A stretch of DNA of 27,788 nt from JAJRRL01 sp047404195 (GTDB taxonomy: Bacteria > Pseudomonadota > Gammaproteobacteria > JAJRRL01), in assembly GCA_047404195.1 (NCBI GenBank), contig JBDOIU010000006.1:1-27788 (forward strand), read 5' to 3'. Below are positions 16,721 through 25,800 of this stretch, in pieces. The notes under the pieces were generated by a model. It was not told the DNA's origin. It did no database searches and worked only from the letters and a program-made list of their open reading frames with translations. Position 1 is the first letter of the stretch; each line of letters begins with the position of its first letter. The position numbers and the translations under genes were made by a program.

Positions 16721-19700
16721 CACTTCACACAAAGAGGAGTTACTACCTTGAGCATCAAGATCAAATTCTTGACCACTTCCTCTGGTGCTTGTGACTATAT
16801 TCGATGATTCAGGTTGTTGAGTCAAAACGGATTCAGATCTATTGCGCATGATCCCTGCTTTTGCTTGCTTCATTTTGCTGTGATTGCGACAGGCAAGCAC
16901 AGTGCAAACAATTGCTGCGATTAAGCTGATGGCTGCCATTGTAGCCATGATGCTGATGTCAGCTGTGACATTGGGCATTTCGAGAATCTTTATTGCAATG
17001 AGTGTGGTCAGTGTTGCAGCTGCTGCCGTGGACGCTCCAAAAGCAGATCCGCCCACAATACAAAGATTTCGGTGTGAGCGGTAGTACTGGTGCGATTTAG
17101 CGGGTTTGCTGATATCTACAAAATATGCATCGATATCAGCGTTATCCCCAGTGCCGTTTTTGTTCGCTGCTGCTTTTGCTGCTGCTTTTGCTTGCTCTGC
17201 TGCTAAACGTTTCGCTTCCTCTGCTGCTCGGGTAATGTCGGATTTCCTGTTTCTGTTAGGATTTGCCATGCTGGAAGAGCGTGATCTTCCTTCTTCATTC
17301 ATAGTCTTCGTGTTAGCCACGAATAGGTTGGGCATACTGCTTGCTCTTTTTCGTGGCCCCAGCTGATCCTGAACATTTTCTTTGTTGTTCGTTGCTGCTG
17401 CTTTTGCTTGCTCTGCTGCTGCTTTTGCTTGCTCTGCTGCTGCTTTTGCTTGCTCTGCTGCTGCTTTTGCTTGCTCTGCTGCTACACGCTTCGCTTCCTC
17501 TGCTTTTGCTTGCTCTGCTGCTTTTTCTGCAGCTACACGCTTCACTTCATTGGAAAGGCTATTTTTGTAAGCATTAAGTTTCCCAATTATTGGCCCAAAT
17601 TCGCTAGCTGCTTTTTTATATCCAGTTCGTGCTTTTGCTTCTCCTCTTCCTTTTAGACCACGATATAATGCTTGTATCGTTGTCGCTGCTGTTACATGAT
17701 TCGCTGTAATTTGTTGTTGTATGTGTTTCTCCTCAGAATCTGGTTGAATTGTTATATCGGTTATTGTTGTGGTTTGGGCTGGCTGATGGCGCCCGTCAGT
17801 TAATGCAGGTTGGTTGGGTGCAGGCGCATCAGTTAATGCTAGTGGTTGTGGCGTGCTGCTGGTGAAGTTGATGAGTGCTGGTAGTAGTGTTTCATCAAGC
17901 AGCTGTTTGTAGTTAGTACGGTCAATCATCATTCCGTTAAGGGCTTGCAAAGCCGTCGTTATAGGTCCTTTTTCTAAAATACCTGCTGTATTTGCATAAC
18001 CCATAAAAAGATCTGTCAAGACGCGATCCATGCCAATCAGGCTGGACCCAGGTAAGGCAGTTGCAATCATAGTCTGTAGGGCACTCGATCTTATGAAGTT
18101 ATCGCCAAATTCGCCTGCTACGCTTGCCATTTTCTCTCGAGCAGCTTCTACGGCATGTTCCATGCCCTTTGCAATTTTAGCTTTCAGTTTCTCATCATTT
18201 TGAGCAGCGACTAAGTGCCTATGTGATGGCTTCCAGAGGTAGTTATCTAGCGCCTGTTGCAAGACGGTAGGTTCGTCAGTGAGTGCTGGAAGGCCTTTGT
18301 GTTGACGAAGAAGCTTGTAGCGGGCATCTAGCACCATGCTGTTTTGCATAATATTTTTTGCAGCTTGTATGCACGGCCCAATGCTGTCTTCAAGTAGTTT
18401 TGTTGCAGCATCAGCTGCACCAACTGTCCCAGCTGTTCTTACAGCTGATCCAATTGCGCGCATGTTGCTGAATTGATTGACCGCTGCTCTTCCAGCGTAG
18501 ATTATACTGTTACCGCCATCCTGTATACTTTTCACTTGATCACTTATGGCTTTGCTGATCTTATTTTGGAGCGTTTCAGTAGTCATTTCAGAAGCCTGCA
18601 TTGTTGCCTTTTGCGTAGCAGAGGCCAGATTCGTGGCAATTCCCACTAGGCCGTCTGTTGCGAGGCATGCACCTAGTTGTCGCATGCCTGTACCTGCTTT
18701 TTTTGCCACAGTTGCTGGCGTTGCGAAAAGCTTGTTTTTCACCTCTAGGATTTTTTTCACACCATTTATAATAGCCACTACATCAGTTACGCTTGTATAT
18801 AAAGTATGTGTTACGGCATATACGTTTGCCATACTATCAATCTCAAGAAACCGTGCCATGCGATCTTCATTTGATGTGAGCGTGCTATCTAAAACTTTAC
18901 CTAAAAGTACTGAATGTTCCTGCACTAGAAGGTGGAAGCTCACTCTTTTTACCAGTAGGTTGTAATGGGCATCCCTGTGGAAGCCAGCATTTTCAATTAG
19001 CTTGGTTGCCTCTTCTTCCGCTTTTGTGATCGCGCCAGCAGCAATATTTTTTGCTGCATTTGCTGTAGTACCTTTTTGAGCCTTATCCACAACTTCGAGA
19101 CCCATTTTGAGAGCGCTCATCACCCCACCCTGAAGATCCTCGCGAGTAAGCTGCGCAATCAGATGCTGGTTTGGTGTGAGTTGTTGTGGTGATTGGATGT
19201 TTTTGCCGAAGAGTATGACCCATTCATTCGGTAAAAGGGTCTGTTCTGGCTCAGCTGGAGCAGTGCCACCTGTTTCGGCAGTGATTATTGCAGATGATTC
19301 TTCTCTGGTGGTATAGCGACAAGCCACTTTCAAAGTGTCTAATGCTGATTGAGGACATCCAGCAGCTACGTAAGCTGCAACCGCGCAGCGCGCATCAAAC
19401 TCAGAGCACTCAGTTGCGTGCATCAACAATGCTGTGGCTTCCTCAATGTTGTTTGTAGTAATCAGTGTGTGTGCCATGTCTAAGGCATGCTCAGGTTGTA
19501 AGATAAACTTACACATACTGTCTATAGTGCGTGCCATCAGTGTATTGTCATCAATTGGGGTGGCCCGTGTCGCAGTGTCAGCTGAAAGCACTGTCTCTAG
19601 CATTGTTAGGATCTTTAATGCGTGATCTTTATTTTTTAGCATCTTTATGAGTAATTTTTCGTTTTCGTTCAGCTTCGTCTGTAATTTCATACGGTCTCGT

Positions 19701-20048
19701 ACCGATAATGTGATATTTCCAGATTGTTTCAGTCTGAGCCCCAATGCGAAGGAAAATATAATCTTGTCCGGTCCTTCTAATTTACCAGTCCAGCCCGTAT
19801 AGCAATCAATGATATTGCTGGCGGCGTCAGTGGTTCTGTCTGCAGCATCAGGCAGTATCGCATCAGATAAGGTTGTTTGTAAAAGGGCCATGGCAGCAAG
19901 ATCAATGGCTGCTCCTGCAGCTGTTTTCGCGCCTGCTTTCAGGTTGCGCTTTAGCCATTGCCCCCAGGTCTCATCGTTTGCCGCAGCGGAAAGTTTGGTC
20001 AATGCTGTGGATAAATCCGTTTTTTTCGTGTGTTACTGATTTAGACAT
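16718..20048 (-). CDS. Large repeat protein with IQ-like motif and C-terminal membrane hairpin; candidate host-directed effector
   Basis: The uninterrupted frame runs from TTG 20002 (1,094 residues). A better start is ATG 20048, with GAGGGTG five bases upstream, but it is out of frame across an A7 tract (20020-20026); with six A the protein has 1,109 residues. From the TTG: helical Ala/Thr-rich domains to ~750, an IQ-like motif IQALYRGLKGR (776-786), then coiled-coil-prone Ala/Lys/Glu repeats including four EQAKAAA units. A Lys/Asn-rich linker follows, then two close membrane spans (about 980-1005 and 1016-1038) and a polar tail. No enzyme domain recognised. IQ motifs bind calmodulin in eukaryotes and in Legionella SidJ; with the architecture this suggests a secreted or surface protein acting on a host. 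Function is inference. Confidence 0.75.
17394..17477. repeat. 21-bp tandem repeat, four perfect units
   Basis: Units at 17394, 17415, 17436 and 17457 are identical 21-mers (starting GCTGCTGCTTTTGCTTGC). On the minus strand they encode the heptad-length EQAKAAA repeat of the large protein, a pattern compatible with an extended helix. Perfect identity suggests recent expansion. A related, less regular copy lies at about 17161-17225. Confidence 0.95.
20020..20026 (-). repeat. A7 (minus strand) tract between start codon and main frame of the large repeat protein
   Basis: On the minus strand ATG TCT AAA TCA GTA ACA CAC G is followed by seven A. With seven A the ATG frame enters a different frame; with six A it joins the 1,094-codon frame as EKTDLSTALTKLSAAA. 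Confidence 0.85.
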
Positions 20049-20110
20049 ATGCGCACCCTCAGAGTTGATTATTATTTGCTAATGTATTGCTTTAATTTGA
20101 GCAAATAAAC

Positions 20111-20119
20111 AGTATACCA
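20111..20119 (-). promoter_or_regulatory. Extended -10 element, likely promoter of the large repeat protein gene
   Basis: On the minus strand TGG-TATACT forms an extended -10 (TGnTATAAT-like) about 60 bases upstream of ATG 20048. The -35 region (TTCCAA at 17-bp spacing) is weak, as is usual for extended -10 promoters. The surrounding DNA is AT-rich. Confidence 0.4.
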
Positions 20120-20262
20120 TAATGACACAAAATTGGAAGTATTTTTTACAATATTGTGTTCTTGGGCGGGAGTAATCAATGGGTTACAGTGCTGTGGTGT
20201 CTCTATTTGAGGTGTTTGTTGGTTGTTTTTCTCCAAATAGTCAATTCTTTGCATTCAGGGGC

Positions 20263-20290
20263 TTGCACTTTGTTTTGAATTGGGTAAGAT
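20263..20290 (+). promoter_or_regulatory. Probable promoter of the tRNA-Lys gene
   Basis: TTGCAC (20263-20268) and TAAGAT (20285-20290) are separated by 16 bases. The -10 ends 14 bases before the mature tRNA 5' end, leaving room for a short leader removed by RNase P. Confidence 0.4.
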
Positions 20291-20304
20291 GATGCAAGTG
20301 GCTT

Positions 20305-20380
20305 GGGTCGTTAGCTCAGCTGGTAGAGCAGTGGACTTTTAATCCATTGGTCATAGGTTCGAATCCTATACGACCCACCA
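20305..20380 (+). tRNA. tRNA-Lys (anticodon UUU)
   Basis: 76 nt including an encoded CCA. Acceptor stem GGGTCGT/ACGACCC, D arm GCTCAGCTGGTAGAGC, anticodon arm GTGGA-CTTTTAA-TCCAT with anticodon TTT, T arm TAGGTTCGAATCCTA. The sequence is very close to the known gammaproteobacterial tRNA-Lys. It decodes AAA and AAG. It stands alone, convergent with the hydrolase gene whose stop is 6 bases downstream. Confidence 0.97.
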
Positions 20381-20386
20381 CAATTT

Positions 20387-21118
20387 CTATTTTATTTCAA
20401 TCACTTCCTGTAAAAATGCCCGACATTGTCGCGTGCTGCCTTCATTTGCGTGCGCATTATAGGCACGCCCAAGCGTTGCTGGGCCAATTTTATGTGCATC
20501 CGGATCAGTGAAGGCATGTTTGGTGCCACCATAGAAAACTGCTTGCCAGCGGTCACATTGTTGTGCTTGCATTTCAGCTGCAAAATCTGCCAGTGAGGCA
20601 GGTGGTGACAAGGGGTCATCATAGCTGTGTAGTATTAAAAAGTGTGTATTATCAGAGACTTGGCACGGTAAGTCGGGTGCATCAAAAGCGCCATGCAGAG
20701 AAACAGCTGCCCGAATATCAGCACCAGCGCGTGCACAGTCCAGTGCAACTTTGCCGCCAAAACAGTAGCCCAGCACCGCCACGCGCTTCGCATCGACCAG
20801 TGGATGAGCGCAGATTGCAGCATATTGTGCCAAAATGCGCTCACGCAGACAGGCACGATCCGCCATAAGGGGAGACATGAGTTGCATGCAGCCATCCAGG
20901 TCAGTGGCGGTTTGCCCTTGTCCGTACATATCCACTGCGGCTACCAGTAGCCCCCACGCTGCCATTTTTTGCGCTAGTTCGACATAGTGTGGTGTCATCC
21001 CCTCGAAAGCATGCACCAGTAGCAGCGCCGGGCCAGGCTTATCTAGTGTTGCTGAATGGCAAATGTGATTGTGTGCAGTAATGTCGGCAATCTTTTGCTC
21101 AATGCGGGTGGTTTTCAT
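20387..21118 (-). CDS. Dienelactone hydrolase family protein
   Basis: 243 residues, alpha/beta hydrolase. Visible triad: Cys119 in the nucleophile elbow GYCFGG, Asp167 or 168 (HSYDDPLSPP) and His201 (GTKHAFTDP), at almost the same positions as in dienelactone hydrolase. The N-terminal HAFEGMTPHYVELAQKMAAWG is typical of the family. ATG 21118 is chosen over the upstream ATG at 21151 because AGGAG lies seven bases before it. In most gammaproteobacteria such single copies are of unknown physiological substrate; no other aromatic-degradation genes are present here. It is divergent from the DUF1289-prfB unit. Confidence 0.92.
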   Translation of the reverse strand: MKTTRIEQKIADITAHNHICHSATLDKPGPALLLVHAFEGMTPHYVELAQKMAAWGLLVAAVDMYGQGQTATDLDGCMQLMSPLMADRACLRERILAQYAAICAHPLVDAKRVAVLGYCFGGKVALDCARAGADIRAAVSLHGAFDAPDLPCQVSDNTHFLILHSYDDPLSPPASLADFAAEMQAQQCDRWQAVFYGGTKHAFTDPDAHKIGPATLGRAYNAHANEGSTRQCRAFLQEVIEIK

Positions 21119-21222
21119 ACTGGTGCTCCTTGCTGTCAGTGCAAAATGCATTTTACAGTCAAATAAGGTTGCTGACTAGGCGTCTGAGCGCTACACTGAC
21201 AATGATGAAATTGGAGGTGCCA

Positions 21223-21408
21223 ATGGATATTTCAGGCAAAAGAGACCTAACAGATTCTCCCTGCATTGGCATATGCAGTGCCACCGCTTTGGGGGATGCT
21301 TTTTGTATGGGTTGTGGGCGTAGCTTTGAGGAAGTATGCCAGTGGAATACGTACACAGACGAGCAAAAGACAGCCATTAATTTGCGATTACAGCAAGAAA
21401 AATCTTGA
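21223..21408 (+). CDS. DUF1289 family small Cys-rich protein
   Basis: 61 residues with the DUF1289 pattern SPCIGICSATALGDAFCMGCGRSFEEVCQW: the Cys pairs suggest metal (possibly zinc or Fe-S) binding. ATG 21223 is preceded by GGAGGT at the correct spacing; earlier in-frame ATGs at 21202/21205 lack this. The gene ends 9 bases before prfB, and its stop overlaps the prfB ribosome-binding site, so the two are likely co-translated. Function of the family is not established. Confidence 0.88.
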   Translation: MDISGKRDLTDSPCIGICSATALGDAFCMGCGRSFEEVCQWNTYTDEQKTAINLRLQQEKS

Positions 21409-21417
21409 GGAGTCAGC

Positions 21418-22531
21418 ATGACCGTACCCAGTTTATCTGTGCAACAAGCCGCGCTGACAGAGCTTCAGCAGCAATTAATCGCTGCTCGGGGGTATCTTTG
21501 ACTATGACAGTAAGCAGCGCCGCCTCGCTGAGATAGCCCTGCACCAGCAGTCACCAACACTGTGGGATGATCCGGAAGCAGCGCGTGCATTGGGCCAAGA
21601 AGAGACCCAGCTCAAGACGGTTGTGGAGATGGTCGACGCCATCAGTGCATTGTGGGATGATGCTCAGGCTTTGTGTGAGCTGCTACAAGAAGAGCCAGAC
21701 GATAGTTTGCATAGTGAGCTAGACTCGCTGTGTCAATCGTTGACAAGTAAAATGGCAGCACTGGCTTTTCAGCGCATGTTTTCAGGGCCGCATGATGCTG
21801 GTGATGCGTATTTGGATATTCAATCGGGTTCAGGCGGGACAGAAGCGCAAGATTGGGCGGAAATGTTACTGCGTATGTATACGCGCTGGGCTGATGCGCA
21901 GGGCTTTGACGTGGGGGTGATTGAGCATTCTGTTGGTGATGTGGCTGGAATCAAATCTGCTACCTTGCATATTCGTGGCCCACAGGCCTATGGTTGGTTG
22001 CGTACGGAGACGGGTGTGCATCGATTGGTACGTAAATCGCCGTTTGATTCAGGCAATCGTCGTCACACATCATTTGCATCGGTGTTTGTGTACCCAGATG
22101 TCGATGACGAGGTTGACATTGAAATTAACCCAGCAGATTTGCGCATTGATACTTACCGTGCAAGTGGTGCTGGCGGGCAGCACGTTAACCGAACAGATTC
22201 AGCGGTGCGTATCACACACGTTCCAACAAATATTGTTGTGCAGTGTCAAAATGATCGTTCACAACATAAAAATAAAGCACAAGCCATGAAGCAGTTGCGT
22301 GCTAAGTTATACGAGCAGGCAATGCTGGAAAAAGCAGCTGAAAAAAATGCCTTGGAAAGCACAAAGTCCGACATTGGTTGGGGCAGTCAGATTCGTTCAT
22401 ATGTACTTGATATGTCACGTATCAAAGACTTGCGCACTGGCGTGGAAGTCGGTAATACACAAGCCGTCTTGGATGGCGACCTAAATGCTTTCCTAGAGGC
22501 AAGCTTGAAGCAGTTAGCGGACCAGGATTAA
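21418..22531 (+). CDS. prfB: Peptide chain release factor 2 (RF2) with programmed +1 frameshift
   Basis: Recognises UGA and UAA stop codons and triggers peptide release. ATG 21418 opens a 27-codon frame ending in CGG GGG TAT CTT TGA (TGA 21499-21501). Slipping +1 on CTT reads GAC TAT GAC and continues to TAA 22529-22531, giving 370 residues. The UGA recognition tripeptide SPF (207-209) and the catalytic GGQ (252-254) are present at nearly the E. coli positions. The frameshift site, with its internal ribosome-binding-like GGGGG, is the standard autoregulatory device: low RF2 favours frameshifting. lysS, often downstream, is absent. Confidence 0.97.
21487..21502 (+). promoter_or_regulatory. prfB programmed +1 frameshift signal
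   Basis: CGGGGGTATCTTTGAC contains the Shine-Dalgarno-like G run, the slippery CTT and the in-frame TGA followed by C, a poor termination context. It differs from the E. coli signal only in having C for A before the G run. Confidence 0.95.
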
Positions 22532-22669
22532 GTCATCAACGTTGTGCGGCTTTATTGGGAAAAGCCAGATTTGGTAGATGATCCAACCGCGAGAGTCTAG
22601 GTGAATGGTCGGCGGTAGTTTTATACAGACTAAATAAATTATGCTAAATCATATGGTTATTGCTATTGT

Positions 22670-22694
22670 CTGAGCATGCCCTCATGGTGCTCAG
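22670..22694. other. Hairpin between prfB and the ankyrin gene
   Basis: CTGAGCA and TGCTCAG form a perfect 7-bp stem around an 11-base loop. It lies 140 bases past prfB and may end its transcript or protect it, but no T-run follows directly. A second weak stem (GGCTTT/AAAGCC, 22548-22566) sits closer to prfB. Confidence 0.3.
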
Positions 22695-22696
22695 CC

Positions 22697-22728
22697 TTGA
22701 CGGACTGTGTGAATTTTGTTAATATAAT
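22697..22728 (+). promoter_or_regulatory. Candidate promoter of the ankyrin-repeat gene
   Basis: TTGACG (22697-22702) is followed after 17 bases by TAATAT (22720-22725), overlapping a perfect TATAAT (22723-22728) at 20-base spacing. Either pairing would start transcription about 65 bases before ATG 22801. Confidence 0.4.
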
Positions 22729-22800
22729 CAACAAATAAATAAGCCTCCTGATTTTTTGTAAAAATCGGTGTCGATCTGTACCCTATCATGCGAGATATTT

Positions 22801-25800
22801 ATGCATCAAGAGCATCAAGAGCATCAAGAGCATCAAGAGCATCAAGAGCATCAAAGTTTTAGTCAAGAAAGTTTACCTAAGCGTGCCGTACGAGCGCTAC
22901 TACGATCTCTGCCAATGGGGAAAAGCCCCTATGAGTCGTTTAAGGGAAGCGAGGATATTTACCTGCTGAAAGCCTGGTCTCAGTGCGAGCAGAATCCTGT
23001 GCGAGACGCAGATCAATTACTATTACAGCGGTATGAACAATCACGGATAGACGGTGCTGTTGACGCTTCATTGTTACAAGAAAAAATTGAGAGCCTGATT
23101 GTACCATACAATCAGGAAGCTTATTCTGACGATTTTGATAGCAGTTATTACTGTTTCCTGCTGAGCCAACTCATTGAGCTATTTGTTGAGAAGGGAGGTG
23201 CCTTTGAAAGGCAGTTATACAGAAATTTACACCCTGGTACAAAGGCAGATTTTATAGAGTCAGCTTGGGGTAAATTTTGCAGGATGTGTTTGCCTGACCA
23301 ACAAGCACAATTAGGTGTGTTGGGAAAAATTATTGCTTTAAAGCAGTATAGCCGAGAAACAAAGTTGCCGTTACCTGAAGCAATTTTAGGTGAAATGGTC
23401 TCAGAAGTCTCTCGCATGGTAGATGCATGTGGGGCTGGTGCGTTAGAGCGTTTAAATATTTTATATCAGCGCTTGATGCAGCCTATTGACGTTGGTGTAT
23501 TTAGGGTATTGGTTCAGGAGCGATTTGTGGGCTTCTTAGAGAAAGTGTATACAAACTCACATTTGTACTCAAGGGGTATGCACACACACGACTTAAATAC
23601 GCTCAAGCTCATACACCAAAATTGTGCTTCAAGAGATGATGCGGTGGTGAATATCTTGGAGGGTGTTCATTTTGTGGATACAAAGTTCTCTGCTCTCCCG
23701 CACAGCAGTAGTCAACTGTATCAACTGCACCAACAGGGTTGGAAACAGTTTATGATTGCGGCACAGAGTAATGAGTTTTGGTGTAGTGTATCAAATGATG
23801 CAGCAGGGCGTTTTTTGTTGCCTGTGTACGATCATTTAGAAAAAAATATGCATTCATTCAATCTGCTACCTGGTTTTCTGCCTGACGTTGCATTGCTTCA
23901 TGATTTTATAACTAAGTTATGTGAGATGCATGAAGACATCTGTAGTAATGAGGCTGCTGCTGGTGGTGATGAGGCTGCTGCTGGTGGTGATGAGGCTGCT
24001 GCTGGTGGTGATGAGGCAATTACTGATGATAAATTGATAAAATTACTCCAAAGTCATGTCTATGACGAAGTGGCGGCGAGTACGCTGGGTTTGCCACCTA
24101 ATGTCAAGGAGGGTTCGAATCCAATTTACCTGAGGTCAGCTTGGAAGCTGGCATTGACTGAAATTGTGCGGCAAGTATGTCGGGATAGTGTCAATACCTT
24201 CAAGCAGAGAAGTATGGGCAAAACATATTACTTACAAGCAGTCAAGGTGCCAGTTATTGCTGAGCAGTATCTGAATTACTATGCAGAAGGCGATGATCAA
24301 GCAGTTTTTTATTCTACATTACGCGAACAGATTGAGAAAATTAGAGCTGACAAAATCGCAGCAATAGCTTCTGAGCAATCGTCACTGCAGGTGCAGGCTA
24401 GTCAGGGTGCAATACTGCAAGCAGATTCTTTTCAGAGAGTAAACGCCTTATTAACAGACTTGGATGCAAGTAAGGTGGAAGAGCTAGCAAGCTTGCAAGC
24501 TTGTTTGATGTCGTTGCACGGATCAGAAAGTGCGACAGATGCAGTTGACGAGATGTTCATTGCTGAGAACTTGAAGTTACTGAGACATGCAACACCATTT
24601 ATTGAAAATTATGTTACACAGTTGACTGTGTTCAGTAGAAAATACCTAAAAGATAATGAAAAGCTAATCCGTGAGAATGTAAGGGCAATACTATCATATG
24701 CTGTGCTGAATGATGGGATGGATCTGCTATCTTTAGATGGAGATGGGTCAGATGCAATGAAAGGCTACCTTGACGGATCGACATATGCAAGATTTGTTTG
24801 TATGTGCTATGCAAAAGAGTGTCATGATGTGATCGCTCTTTTTCCTGGAGATCATTTATCATCTAAGATAACGGTAGATGGCAGATCGTTATACGATTTT
24901 TTATTGCAAAATATGCAGACCTTCTTTATAAAACATGATCAGCATATTTCTGATGGCTTGCGTTCTTACCTCTCGAAATTGTTTCATGCTTCCTTCATCA
25001 GCTTTGAGGGGAGAGACCCGTTAATTTATGGGTTTCTTCAGTCAATTGAGGAGTCAAAAAGAGAACATGCGTTGGATAGCATATTGGATCTTTTCAGTAG
25101 TGCTGGTGTTGATGTTAACAAAGCATATGAGCATGGTTATACACCACTGGGGATTGCGTGTGAGAAAGGTCACATAGTCGTTGTAAAAGCACTGCTTGGA
25201 AAAGATGGTGTTGATGTAAATAAGCCTAATGAGTATGGTTGTTCACCACTATGGATTGCGTGTATGAAGGGTCACATAGACATTGTAACTGCGCTGCTTG
25301 GTAAGGATGGTGTTGATGTGAATCAGCCTCATATTTTAGGTTGTTCGCCACTATGGGTTGCGTGTAAGAAAGGTCACATAGACATTGTAACTGCGTTGCT
25401 TGGTAAGGATGGTGTTGATGTGAATCAGCCTAATGATTCAGGTTATTCACCACTATGGATTGCGTGTATGTGCTGTCGCAGAGAGATTGTAAAAGCACTG
25501 CTGTGTCAGGGTGGCATTGATATTGTCTCAGATGATGCTGTCTTAAGTAATTATGGTGCTAGGTTGCTGAGGTTTGCTTGTGAGAACGGTGACATAAACA
25601 CTGTAAAAGCACTGCTGGGTAAAGATACTGTTGAAGTGAATAAAGTTAATAGGTGGGGTGATTTCCCACTATCGATTGCGTGTGAGCGTGGTCACATCGA
25701 CATTGTAAAAGCATTGCTTGATAAAGATGGTGTTGATGTAAATAAGATTAATCGTTGCGGTCGCTCACCACTAGACATTGCGTGTGGGAAAGGTCACATG

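Noticed and set aside
17341..17656. Leu/Cys-rich plus-strand frames opposite the repeat protein
   Set aside because: Antisense reading of Ala/Lys/Glu repeat codons.
20072..20254. 60-codon minus-strand frame upstream of the large repeat protein
   Set aside because: Low-complexity Gln/Asn content, covers the likely promoter and has no convincing ribosome-binding site.
21418..21501. Apparent 27-codon gene ending in TGA before RF2
   Set aside because: It is the first part of prfB; the stop is the programmed frameshift site, not a mutation.
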